Positions 34,810 to 43,135 of a stretch of DNA of 64,000 nucleotides are shown in pieces. Position 1 is the stretch's first letter; each line of letters begins with the position of its first letter. The DNA comes from Zoogloea sp021286885 (GTDB lineage Bacteria > Pseudomonadota > Gammaproteobacteria > Burkholderiales > Rhodocyclaceae), in assembly GCF_041915215.1 (NCBI RefSeq), contig NZ_JAYSBV010000010.1. The stretch is one strand, 5' to 3'. Under the pieces are notes generated by a model. The model worked only from the letters and a program-made list of their open reading frames with translations, ran no database searches and was not told where the DNA came from. The position numbers and the translations under genes are program-made.

Positions 34810-35982
34810 TCAGTGACTGGCCCAGCGTCGGTGACGGCAGATGCTCATGAGCATCCCCACCCCCAGACACAGGGTAACGAGTGCAGTGCCACCGTAACTG
34901 ACAAAGGGCAGGGGAACTCCCACCACAGGAAGAATGCCGCTCACCATGCCCATGTTCACAAATGCGTAGGTAAACAGAATCAGGGTGAGCGCGCCTGCAA
35001 GCAGACGCGAGAACAGGGTCGGGGCACCGGCGGCAATGACAAGGCCGCGCAGGATCAACAAGGTATAGAGTACCGTAAGAAATAGGGCGCCGGCCAGCCC
35101 AAACTCTTCGGTGAGTACCGCAAATATGAAATCGGTATGGCGCTCGGGCAGGAAATCCAGGTGGGTCTGGGTGCCCTTGCCCCAGCCTTTGCCCACCACA
35201 CCACCCGAACCGATGGCAATGGTGGACTGGATGATGTGGAAGCCCTTCCCCAGGGGGTCCGAGGTCGGATCGAGCAGGGTGCACACCCGGTGCTTCTGGT
35301 ATTCCCGCAGGCCTGGCCACTGGACATCCGGCTTGCAGATGGTGTCACCCATGGCCACGATGGAGGAAATCCCCACAATGCCCACCACCGCCACCGGCAG
35401 AATCAGACGCCAAGTGAGCCCGGCAAAGAACAGCACATAAAACCCCGCAGCTGCCACCAGAATGGCCGTCCCCAAATCAGGCTGCTTGGCGATGAGCCCC
35501 ACGGGCACCAGCAAAAGCCCGGCTGCCACCAGAAAATCCCGCCCTCGGATCAAGCCCTCTCGGGTCTGAAAATACCAGGCAAGCATGAGAGGCATGGAAA
35601 TTTTCATCAATTCGGAGGGCTGGATGCGCGCCACCCCGATGTTGAGCCAGCGCCGGGCCCCCTTGGAGACATCACCAAACAAGGCCACCCCGATCAGCAA
35701 CACCACCCCCAGCACATAGAGCGGGAGGGCCACGCTCATCATGCGCTGGGGCGGCACCGAAGCAGCAATCCACATGGTGCAGAAGGCCACCGCCACATTC
35801 ATGCCCAGGGTCCCCAGGCGCTCCGGAGAAGCACTCACCATCACCACGGTCGAAAAACCCACAATCGCCAGCACCACCAGGGCCAGGGGACCGTCGATGG
35901 GGGCAAACAGGCTCCGCAGCCAGCGGCGCGGATCAAAACGCGGATCAATCACCGTGGGGCTCCTCTCCGGGGGCGTGACCAT
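34810..35982 (-). CDS. mrdB: rod-shape SEDS peptidoglycan glycosyltransferase RodA
   Basis: 390 residues with about ten hydrophobic segments. SEDS-family polymerase that joins lipid II into glycan strands in the elongasome with PBP2. Family motifs: RRWLNIGVARIQPSELMKIS, KQPDLGTAILV (the conserved Asp of the active site is the D in QPDLGT), PERHTDFIFAVLTEEFG and LPFVSYGGTALVTL. Its frame overlaps the 3' end of mrdA by 38 bases; starting at a later Met would lose the N-terminus LFAPIDGPLALVVL, so the overlap seems real. Confidence 0.96.
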   Translation of the reverse strand: MVTPPERSPTVIDPRFDPRRWLRSLFAPIDGPLALVVLAIVGFSTVVMVSASPERLGTLGMNVAVAFCTMWIAASVPPQRMMSVALPLYVLGVVLLIGVALFGDVSKGARRWLNIGVARIQPSELMKISMPLMLAWYFQTREGLIRGRDFLVAAGLLLVPVGLIAKQPDLGTAILVAAAGFYVLFFAGLTWRLILPVAVVGIVGISSIVAMGDTICKPDVQWPGLREYQKHRVCTLLDPTSDPLGKGFHIIQSTIAIGSGGVVGKGWGKGTQTHLDFLPERHTDFIFAVLTEEFGLAGALFLTVLYTLLILRGLVIAAGAPTLFSRLLAGALTLILFTYAFVNMGMVSGILPVVGVPLPFVSYGGTALVTLCLGVGMLMSICRHRRWASH

Positions 35983-37876
35983 CGGCAGCGGCCTGCTCTA
36001 CCGATTTCAGTTCGGGTGCGGGGGCACCGGGCAGCTTGCCGAGCAGGTAGTAATCCAGCACCTGACGGGCGATAGGCGCGGCCGAAGTCGCCCCAAAGCC
36101 GCCGTTTTCCACCAGGATCGCCAGTGCGATGGTGGGTTTGTCTGCCGGGGCAAACGCGATGTAAAGGGCGTGGTCGCGCAGGCGCTCAGCCACCCGCCCC
36201 GCCTGATACTTGCCGCCCTTGAGGGAAAACACCTGGGCCGTCCCGGTCTTGCCGGCGACCACATAGGGCGCGCTGGCAAACACTGAAGCCCCCGTGCCCC
36301 CCGGCTTGTTCACCATGATCATCCCACGCCGGACAGCCTCTAAATGCTCGGGCTTGATGGGGATCTGCTTGATGGGCTGGGCGGCCACCGGGCGCTTGGT
36401 CCCATCCCGGGCGTCCACGATGTAGCGCACCAAGTGGGGCCGGTACATCACCCCCCCTGAGGCCAGTGTTGCCGTCGCATGGGCGAGCTGAAGAGGCGTG
36501 TAGGCGTTGTAGCCCTGGCCGATGCCGATGGAGATGGTTTCACCCCCGAACCACTTCTGCTGCTCGGGGCGCTTGAAGCGCCGGCGCTTCCATTCGGGAG
36601 ACGGCAGGATGCCGCTGCTCTCTCCGTCCAGGTCGATGCCGCTGCGGCTGCCAAAACCAAACTGGCCCATGTAAGAGGCGATCATGTCGATCCCCATATC
36701 GTTGGCCAGCCGGTAGTAGTAGGTATCACACGACACCGCGATGGAACGGGGTAGATCCACCGCCCCGTGACCACCGGGCACGTCATCCCGGAAACGGTGG
36801 CCGCCAAACTCAAAGTACCCCGGATCCGGGTAAGCCTGGCTGGCCACCCGCTTTCCATTGGCCAGGGCCGCCAGGGCCATGAAAGGTTTGAAGGTGGAAC
36901 CAGGCGGGTAGGCCCCATTCAGGGCCCGGTTGATCATCGGGTGATTGGGGGAGTTGTTCAGATCCTCCCAGTCTTGGGGAGAGATCCCGTCTACAAACAG
37001 GTTGGGGTCGAAGGTGGGCACCGACACCATGGCCAGCACCGCACCAGTGCCGGGCTCAATGGCCACCAGGGAGCCGCGCCGGTTACCGAAGGCTTTTTCG
37101 GCCACCTCCTGCAGCTTCAGATCCATGCTCAGGATCAGGTTGTTGCCCGGTGTGGCCGGAATCCGGCGCAAGGCCCGCAAGGCCCGCCCGCCGGAATCCA
37201 CCTCGACTTCCTCGAAGCCGGTCTGGCCGTGGAGCTCGCGCTCGTAGCTCTTTTCCAGGCCAGACTTGCCAATGTAGTTGGTGCCCCGGTAGTTGGCTGA
37301 GTCGTCGTTTTCTTCGATCCGGGCCAGATCCCGGTCGGTGATCCGGCCAATGTAACCCAGCACATGGGACGCGAAATTACCCAAGGGATAATCACGGAAC
37401 AGGCGAGCCTTCAGCTCCACCCCGGGAAAGCGGTAGCGCTGGGCCACGAAACGGGCCACTTCCTCGTCAGTCAGGCGGTTGCGCAGGGGCAGGGATTCGA
37501 AGCTCTTGGTTTCTTCCATCAGCTTCTTGAGCCGGCGCCGGTCCTTGGGCTGGATATCCACCAGCTTGGACAGCTCTTCGATGGTTGCCTCCAGATCCGG
37601 CACCTTGGAGGGCGTCACCTCCAGGGTGTAGGCCGAATAGTTGCGCGCCAGCACCGTCCCGTTGCTGTCCATGATCACCCCCCGGTTGGGGACGATGGGG
37701 ACCAGGGAAATCCGGTTATCTTCGGCCCGGGTGGCGTAGTAGTCGTAACGCACCACCTGGAGGTACACAAACCGGGCCACCAGCAGCAGGAAACAGATCA
37801 CCCCCACAATCCCGGCCACCACCAGACGGCCCCGGAAGCGGGACAACTCCTGCTCGGGAGTACGCATTTCACCCAT
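35945..37876 (-). CDS. mrdA: penicillin-binding protein 2
   Basis: 643 residues. A single N-terminal membrane anchor (VVAGIVGVICFLLLVARFVY, about 19-38), a dimerisation/pedestal domain with RGVIMDSNGTVLARN, and a transpeptidase domain. Catalytic motifs: PPGSTFKPF (SxxK, nucleophile Ser), SCDTYYY (SxD) and VAGKTGTAQV (KTG). It cross-links peptidoglycan during cell elongation and pairs with RodA encoded next. The tail after about 615 is Pro/Ala/Glu-rich. Follows mreD by 24 bases. Confidence 0.97.
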   Translation of the reverse strand: MGEMRTPEQELSRFRGRLVVAGIVGVICFLLLVARFVYLQVVRYDYYATRAEDNRISLVPIVPNRGVIMDSNGTVLARNYSAYTLEVTPSKVPDLEATIEELSKLVDIQPKDRRRLKKLMEETKSFESLPLRNRLTDEEVARFVAQRYRFPGVELKARLFRDYPLGNFASHVLGYIGRITDRDLARIEENDDSANYRGTNYIGKSGLEKSYERELHGQTGFEEVEVDSGGRALRALRRIPATPGNNLILSMDLKLQEVAEKAFGNRRGSLVAIEPGTGAVLAMVSVPTFDPNLFVDGISPQDWEDLNNSPNHPMINRALNGAYPPGSTFKPFMALAALANGKRVASQAYPDPGYFEFGGHRFRDDVPGGHGAVDLPRSIAVSCDTYYYRLANDMGIDMIASYMGQFGFGSRSGIDLDGESSGILPSPEWKRRRFKRPEQQKWFGGETISIGIGQGYNAYTPLQLAHATATLASGGVMYRPHLVRYIVDARDGTKRPVAAQPIKQIPIKPEHLEAVRRGMIMVNKPGGTGASVFASAPYVVAGKTGTAQVFSLKGGKYQAGRVAERLRDHALYIAFAPADKPTIALAILVENGGFGATSAAPIARQVLDYYLLGKLPGAPAPELKSVEQAAADGHAPGEEPHGD

Positions 37877-37900
37877 GATACACAGCCCTCATGCCGGCCC

Positions 37901-38422
37901 TCAGATGGGCCGGTTCTCGTCCCGCTCCACCGGCTGGTACTGGGGCAGAAGCAGCAAGTAGTGGAGCGGAATCCACAACAGGGCTGCCAGGAAGCAGCCG
38001 AAGAACATCCACCAGCCCGGGAAGGACACCCCCGCCAGCAGCATCACGAGCACCATCACCACCTGGTTCAGGAACAGGAGCGGCAGCACATGGAGCGCCT
38101 GCTCCACCGGCGGGAACCACAGCACCCGGCGCGACAGCTCATTGGCCGCATAAGCGAGCAGCACATAGGCAAAAGCGTGCTGACCCATGGCGGCGCCCAC
38201 CCCAACATCGGTCAGGAGGCCAAAGATGAAGCCGGTGCCGGTGCCCACCTTGAGGGGCTCGCGCACCGCCCAGAAGGCCAGCACCAGGGCCACCATGTCG
38301 GGCACCCCAGGCAGGTGGCCGGTGGGAATGTAGTTGAAGAACAGGGCAAGACAGAGCGTCAGATAGACGAACCACATCTTGACCGGCAGCAGGATACGGC
38401 GGGAACTGTGCGTCGGCTGCAT
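37901..38422 (-). CDS. mreD: rod-shape-determining protein MreD
   Basis: 173 residues, about five membrane segments (VYLTLCLALFFNYIP, MVALVLAFWAV, FIFGLLTDV, VLPLLFLNQVVMVLVMLLAG, FGCFLAALLWIPLHYLLLL). Inner-membrane member of the elongasome linking MreC with PBP2/RodA. The frame is open to 38659 but overlaps mreC; the homologous protein begins at MQPTHSSRRILLPV (ATG 38422), 10 bases after the mreC stop. The C-terminus LPQYQPVERDENRPI is soluble. Confidence 0.92.
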   Translation of the reverse strand: MQPTHSSRRILLPVKMWFVYLTLCLALFFNYIPTGHLPGVPDMVALVLAFWAVREPLKVGTGTGFIFGLLTDVGVGAAMGQHAFAYVLLAYAANELSRRVLWFPPVEQALHVLPLLFLNQVVMVLVMLLAGVSFPGWWMFFGCFLAALLWIPLHYLLLLPQYQPVERDENRPI

Positions 38423-38432
38423 GGGCTTACTC

Positions 38433-39347
38433 TTACTCCTTGGGCGCCGCCTTGGCCTTGCGCCCCTTGCCGGGCTTGGCCAGGGGTTCGGGCTCGGGCG
38501 GGCGCGGCGCCAGGTTTTCCCGGTGGCGCAGCACCAGCACGTGGCTGAACTGTTCGATACCCGCCACCGGCAGGCAGGGAATCCGGGCAAAGGCCTGGGC
38601 CTGATCCCGCTCCACCTTGACCACGGTGGCCACGGGCAGGCCCGCCTGATAGACCCCATCCAGACCGGAAGTCACCACTTGGTCGCCGGGCTGGATGTCG
38701 GCATTGGCGGCCAGGTAGCGCAGCTCCAGCAGGCCATCACCCGCGCCGAACAGCACCGCCCGCTGGCCGGTACGCACGATCATCACCGGAATCGCCTGAT
38801 CCTTGTCGGTGAGCAGGGTCAACTCTGCCTGCATGGGAAAGACCCGGGTGACCTGACCGATCACGCCCTTGGCGTCCACCACCACCAGCCCCGGCTCGAT
38901 CCCGGCCTGGGAACCCTTGTCGAGGATCACCTTGCGGGAGAACGGGTCTTTGGCGGAGTACATGATCTCGGCCAGCACCGATTTCACCGGCTGCAGATCC
39001 CGGACTTGGAGCAGGCTGCGCAGGTTGCGGTTCTCCTGCTCGATCTGGTCGGCCCGCAGCAGGCGCTCGGACACCTTGAGCTGCTGGGTCTTGAGTTCTT
39101 TGTTCTCAACCTGAAGCTGGACCAGGGAGGCAAAGTAGGTGGAGGCATTGCGCACGAAGTCAGCCGGCGTCGCCGCTGCCATCTGGAGCGGATAGGCCAC
39201 GATGGACAGGCCCTGGCGGAACACTTCGAGGTAGCGCAGGTTCAGGTCGCTGACCAGCAGCACCAGGGACAGCAGCGCAAAAAAGACGAGCTTGAGCTGC
39301 GGTGCAGGCCCGCGCTTGAAAAACGGAGGAGGCGAATGACCTACCAC
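38433..39347 (-). CDS. mreC: rod-shape-determining protein MreC
   Basis: 304 residues. A membrane anchor (LKLVFFALLSLVLLVSDLNL), then a coiled coil (LVQLQVENKELKTQQLKVSE) and the two-barrel periplasmic domain with SAKDPFSRKVILDKGSQAGI, VVDAKGVIGQVTRV and VTSGLDGVYQAGLPVATV. MreC scaffolds PBP2 activation. The C-terminal about 30 residues are a Pro/Lys-rich tail (PRPPEPEPLAKPGKGRK). Preceded by a hairpin after mreB that may attenuate the rest of the operon. Confidence 0.96.
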   Translation of the reverse strand: MVGHSPPPFFKRGPAPQLKLVFFALLSLVLLVSDLNLRYLEVFRQGLSIVAYPLQMAAATPADFVRNASTYFASLVQLQVENKELKTQQLKVSERLLRADQIEQENRNLRSLLQVRDLQPVKSVLAEIMYSAKDPFSRKVILDKGSQAGIEPGLVVVDAKGVIGQVTRVFPMQAELTLLTDKDQAIPVMIVRTGQRAVLFGAGDGLLELRYLAANADIQPGDQVVTSGLDGVYQAGLPVATVVKVERDQAQAFARIPCLPVAGIEQFSHVLVLRHRENLAPRPPEPEPLAKPGKGRKAKAAPKE

Positions 39348-39427
39348 GACAAATCCAAACTTAAATCCTGATGCTGATCCAGAACTGGGGTTTCACCCCG
39401 GCCAGCGTTGCAGACCCCAAGGCCTGA

Positions 39428-39473
39428 AACGACAAAACGGGAGCCGGGCCCCGGGCGGGGCTGGCACCCGTTT
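39428..39473 (-). terminator. hairpin (attenuator) between mreB and mreC
   Basis: Reverse strand: AAAACGGG, a GC-rich self-complementary interior, CCCGTTTT. It probably reduces read-through so that MreB is made in excess of MreC and the following proteins. Confidence 0.6.
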
Positions 39474-39494
39474 TTGCATGCTGCGCCGGGATGC

Positions 39495-40538
39495 TTACTC
39501 GCTGGTGAAAATCGAACCCAGCTGATCCATCTTTTCGAGGGCCATGCCGGAACCACGCACCACGCAGGTGAGGGGGTCGTCAGCCACGATCACGGGCAGG
39601 CCGGTTTCTTCCATCAGCAGCCGGTCCAGGTCGCGCAGCAGGGCGCCACCGCCGGTCAGCACCATCCCGCGCTCGGCGATGTCGGCGCCCAGTTCGGGGG
39701 GCGTCTGCTCCAGGGCGATCTTGACGGCGGAGACGATCTGGTTGAGGGGCTCGGTGAGGGCTTCCAGAATTTCGTTGGAAGAAATGGTGAAGGCGCGGGG
39801 AATCCCCTCGGCCAGATTGCGGCCCTTCACTTCCATTTCCTTGACCTCGGAACCCGGGAAGGCGGAGCCGATTTCCTTCTTGATGGATTCGGCGGTGGTT
39901 TCGCCGATCAGCATCCCGTAGTTGCGGCGGATGTAGTTGACGATGGCTTCATCGAACTTGTCGCCACCCACCCGGATGGAGCCGGCGTACACCATGCCGC
40001 CCAGGGAGATCACGCCCACTTCGGTGGTACCGCCACCGATATCCACCACCATGGAGCCGGTCGCATCGGCCACCGGCATCCCGGCGCCAATCGCGGCAGC
40101 CATGGGCTCCTCGATCAGGTACACATTACTGGCACCGGCGCCCAGGGCAGATTCACGAATGGCGCGGCGTTCCACCTGGGTCGAACCGCAGGGCACGCAG
40201 ATGATGATGCGCGGGCTGGGGCTGAACAGGCGGGTGTCGTGCACCTTTTTGATGAACTGCTTGAGCATCTGCTCAGTCACGGTGAAGTCGGCGATCACGC
40301 CGTCTTTCATGGGACGAATGGCCGTGATGTTGCCCGGCGTCTTGCCCAGCATCTGCTTGGCAGACATGCCCACCGCAAGGATGGTCTTCTTGGCATTGGG
40401 GCCACCGTCGGTGCGGATGGCCACGACGGAAGGTTCATCGAGGACGATGCCCTTGCCACGCACGTAGATCAGGGTGTTGGCAGTACCCAAATCGATGGCA
40501 AGATCGTTCGAAAAGTAGGAGCGCAGAAAACCAAACAT
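39495..40538 (-). CDS. mreB: rod-shape-determining actin homologue MreB
   Basis: 347 residues. Actin-fold ATPase that forms filaments under the inner membrane and guides the elongasome. Phosphate-1 motif AIDLGTANTLIYVRGKGIVL, phosphate-2 VVDIGGGTTEVGVISLGG, adenosine motif VLTGGGALLRDLDRLL; the N-terminal MFGFLRSYFSN is amphipathic and membrane-binding. ATG 40538 is the conserved start; the frame runs on to 40622 without conservation. Divergent from gatC with a 98-base shared upstream region. Confidence 0.98.
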   Translation of the reverse strand: MFGFLRSYFSNDLAIDLGTANTLIYVRGKGIVLDEPSVVAIRTDGGPNAKKTILAVGMSAKQMLGKTPGNITAIRPMKDGVIADFTVTEQMLKQFIKKVHDTRLFSPSPRIIICVPCGSTQVERRAIRESALGAGASNVYLIEEPMAAAIGAGMPVADATGSMVVDIGGGTTEVGVISLGGMVYAGSIRVGGDKFDEAIVNYIRRNYGMLIGETTAESIKKEIGSAFPGSEVKEMEVKGRNLAEGIPRAFTISSNEILEALTEPLNQIVSAVKIALEQTPPELGADIAERGMVLTGGGALLRDLDRLLMEETGLPVIVADDPLTCVVRGSGMALEKMDQLGSIFTSE

Positions 40539-40636
40539 CGGACAGAAATCCCGGTAAAGCCGTTGAAGGGTGGGGCAACAGAATCCCTTATGATAACCTA
40601 CAAACCTTTGTCGTCTAAGCAACTTTGTAAATCGCC

Positions 40637-40924
40637 ATGTCCCTGACCCTCGACCAGGTTCGTCATATCGCCAAGCTTGCCCGACTCGAACTCGCGCCCG
40701 GCGACGCTGAAGCCGTCCAAGCCAAACTCAACGGCATTCTGGATTTGCTTGAACAAATGCAAACCGCTGACACTGACGGCATTGAGCCTATGAGCCACCC
40801 TCAGGCCGAAGCACAACGCTTGCGCCATGACGAGGCCACAGAACCTGATCTGCGCACTATTTATCAGGCACTTGCCCCTCAAACCGAAAACGGTCTGTAC
40901 CTAGTTCCTAAGGTCATCGAGTAG
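40637..40924 (+). CDS. gatC: Asp/Glu-tRNA amidotransferase subunit C
   Basis: 95 residues, the usual length. Helical N-terminus LDQVRHIAKLARLELAPGDA and the extended segment DGIEPMSHPQAEAQRLRHDE that wraps GatA. Stabilises GatA in the amidotransferase that makes Gln-tRNA or Asn-tRNA. Base composition falls from the middle onward (about 53% GC by hand count for 40741-40920), below the local norm, and Pro, Leu and Thr codons ending in T or A become common (CCT, ACT, CTT). The protein is intact. A 114-base gap separates it from gatA. Confidence 0.94.
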   Translation: MSLTLDQVRHIAKLARLELAPGDAEAVQAKLNGILDLLEQMQTADTDGIEPMSHPQAEAQRLRHDEATEPDLRTIYQALAPQTENGLYLVPKVIE

Positions 40925-41038
40925 CCACCCAATAGACTCGGCTTACAAAATATCCGGATACATCCGGCGGCAACACCGTCCGCCCACTCCTAAAAGTCCG
41001 GCGGTCGCTCAGCGGCCGCCCCAGCGATTTCAGCCACC

Positions 41039-42574
41039 ATGATCGACTCCAGCCTCAAAGAGATTGCCGCCGCCCTGCGCGCCAAGAAAGTCTCCGCCGT
41101 CGAACTCGCCACCGAAAGCCTGGCCCGCATCGACGCCGGGAATGGCCGCATCAATGCCTTCGTGACCGTTGACCGGGAAGGTGCCCTGGCCGCCGCCCGG
41201 GCCGCCGATGCCCGCCTCGCCGCCGGCACCGCCGCCCCCCTCACCGGCATTCCCATGGCCCACAAGGATGTGTTCTGCACCGAAGGCGTGCTGACCACCT
41301 GCGGCTCCAAGATGCTCGCCAACTTCATCCCCCCCTACGACGCCCATGTGGTGAGCCTGCTCAAGCAGGCCGGCGCGGTGATGGTGGGCAAGACCAATAT
41401 GGACGAGTTCGCCATGGGCTCCTCCAACGAAAACTCCCACTTCGGCCCGACCCGCAACCCCTGGAACACCGACAAGGTGCCCGGCGGTTCCTCCGGCGGC
41501 TCGGCGGCAGCCGTGGCGGCCCGCATGGTGCCGATTGCCACCGGCACCGACACCGGCGGCTCCATCCGTCAGCCGGCCGCCCTGTGCGGCATCACCGGGA
41601 TCAAGCCCACCTACGGCGTGGTGTCGCGCTACGGGATGATCGCCTACGCCTCCTCCCTCGATCAGGGCGGCGCGTTTGGCTACAGCGCCGAAGACTGCGC
41701 CCTGCTGCTTTCCGGCATGGCTGGCCACGACCCGCGGGACTCCACCAGTCTAGAGCGAGCACCATCCACGTACACAATCAACCAGTCACTCACAGGTCCG
41801 AACGATCCTCTCTCTCAATGCAGAATTGGCAGCCTTGATGGATGGCTCCCACTCAGCGGAAGCGGCATCTCTCTACCCGAAACAGTGCGTATAGGAAGCA
41901 ACTTCCCAAGCATAGAGTTCGAAGGACGTATCATTAACATCCTAAATGACGCCATTGGCATATACTGCAGGAAGCTTGGTGCACGATACCAATCAATCAA
42001 CACACCGGGCCAAGATGTACTGAAGCATGCAGTCTCTGCTTATTATACAATCGCTTGCGCAGAAGCCAGCTCTAATCTTTCCCGCTTTGATGGTGTTCGT
42101 TACGGGCACAGAGCCTCAAGCTACACAGACCTGGAAGAAATGTACAACCGAAGCCGGAGCGAAGGGTTTGGTGAAGAGGTTAAACGCCGAATAATGACTG
42201 GAACATACGTTCTATCTCACGGCTACTACAATGCCTATTATATTAAGGCACAAAAAATTCGCAGACTAATCGCCAACCTATTTAAAGAAATATTCAAGAC
42301 TGTTGACATCATAATCGCACCAGTCACAATGGGTCCCGCGTTCGACATTAATTCATCAGACAGAAATCCAATCCAAAGCTATCAAGAGGATTTATTCACT
42401 GTCGCGGTCAATTTAGCTGGATTACCTGCACTCTCTCATCCAATTGGCTACACTAATGGCCTGCCCGTTGGCCTGCAACTGATCGGCAACTACTTCGACG
42501 AAGCGCGCCTGTTGAACGTGGCCCACCAGTTCCAGCAAGCCACCGACTGGCACACCCGCCGGCCCGCCAACTGA
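41039..42574 (+). CDS. gatA: Asp/Glu-tRNA amidotransferase subunit A, mosaic gene
   Basis: 511 residues, about 25 longer than usual (485-490). Amidase subunit that releases ammonia from glutamine to amidate mischarged Glu-tRNA or Asp-tRNA. The Ser-cisSer-Lys triad is intact: Lys in MAHKDVFC (about 79), Ser pair in PGGSSGGSAAAVAARM and TDTGGSIRQPAALCG. Up to about residue 236 and from about residue 474 (LPVGLQLIGNYF onward) codons are native and very GC-rich. Residues 237-473 are encoded by AT-rich DNA (39% GC at 42181-42360, hand count) with codons such as TTA, ATA and AGA. Within this patch family blocks are recognisable (SNLSRFDGVRYGH, GTYVLSHGYYNAYY), but the region around SLDGWLPLSGSGISLPETVR has no counterpart I know. 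The frame is uninterrupted, so it is probably functional. Confidence 0.92.
   Translation: MIDSSLKEIAAALRAKKVSAVELATESLARIDAGNGRINAFVTVDREGALAAARAADARLAAGTAAPLTGIPMAHKDVFCTEGVLTTCGSKMLANFIPPYDAHVVSLLKQAGAVMVGKTNMDEFAMGSSNENSHFGPTRNPWNTDKVPGGSSGGSAAAVAARMVPIATGTDTGGSIRQPAALCGITGIKPTYGVVSRYGMIAYASSLDQGGAFGYSAEDCALLLSGMAGHDPRDSTSLERAPSTYTINQSLTGPNDPLSQCRIGSLDGWLPLSGSGISLPETVRIGSNFPSIEFEGRIINILNDAIGIYCRKLGARYQSINTPGQDVLKHAVSAYYTIACAEASSNLSRFDGVRYGHRASSYTDLEEMYNRSRSEGFGEEVKRRIMTGTYVLSHGYYNAYYIKAQKIRRLIANLFKEIFKTVDIIIAPVTMGPAFDINSSDRNPIQSYQEDLFTVAVNLAGLPALSHPIGYTNGLPVGLQLIGNYFDEARLLNVAHQFQQATDWHTRRPAN
41749..42459 (+). other. low-GC foreign patch inside gatA
   Basis: The left edge is near CCAGTCTAGAGCGAGC (about 41746-41761), the right edge near GGCCTGCCCGTTGGCCTG (about 42460). 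Between them GC is 39% over 42181-42360 against 77% over 41461-41520 (both hand counts), with TTA, CTA, ATA, AGA and CGA codons rare elsewhere. The reading frame is kept across both edges. No repeats or integrase flank it, as expected of homologous replacement rather than insertion. Confidence 0.8.
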
Positions 42575-42594
42575 GCCCTGCCCAAGGCCCCGCC

Positions 42595-43101
42595 ATGCTT
42601 CCCCTGCGTACCCGCCTGATCTGCCTGCTGGCCCTGGGGCTGGCCGCCTGCGCCACGCCCCAGGCGCCGGTCGCGCCAGCTGCGCGCAACCCCGAAGCGC
42701 CCGCCACAGTGCCCGGTGCCAGCCCCGAGCTGGGCCGGCCCACCAAGCCCATGCCGATCCGCACCTTCTCGGTACGTACCGAATGCAGCTTCCGGGACGA
42801 AACCGGCAACTTCGGCGATGCGCAGGTGGACGTGGATGAATCCCGGGTGAAAGCCCTCAAGGTCAATCTGACCCTGCCCCGCCGGGGGCAATGCCACTTC
42901 GACCTGGCCCAGTTTCGCCAAACCCGTTTTCTGCCTTCGGTAGAGCTGGCGGGCCCGGGCAAATGCCGCATCCACATGTGGGAACAACAGAGCCAGATCA
43001 GCGTGGCCTTTGATGGCTGCCACAGCATGTGCAGCCCGGCGAGCGCCCACGATTACGTATGGCCCCTGCTGATCGACCAGGCCACGGGCCAGTGCGACTG
43101 A
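42595..43101 (+). CDS. putative lipoprotein, function unknown
   Basis: 168 residues. N-terminal signal MLPLRTRLICLLALGLAACA with lipobox LAAC (Cys about residue 19), so a predicted outer- or inner-membrane lipoprotein. After a Pro/Ala-rich linker to about residue 50, the domain starting TFSVRTECSFRDETGNFGDA contains five Cys residues in the mature part, likely disulfide-bonded. I do not recognise the family. It sits between gatA (20-base gap) and gatB (34-base gap), interrupting the gat order. Codon use is native, unlike the neighbouring gatA patch. Confidence 0.75.
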   Translation: MLPLRTRLICLLALGLAACATPQAPVAPAARNPEAPATVPGASPELGRPTKPMPIRTFSVRTECSFRDETGNFGDAQVDVDESRVKALKVNLTLPRRGQCHFDLAQFRQTRFLPSVELAGPGKCRIHMWEQQSQISVAFDGCHSMCSPASAHDYVWPLLIDQATGQCD

Positions 43102-43135
43102 ACGACTGACATTTAAAGATTAAGAGAGCACGCGC

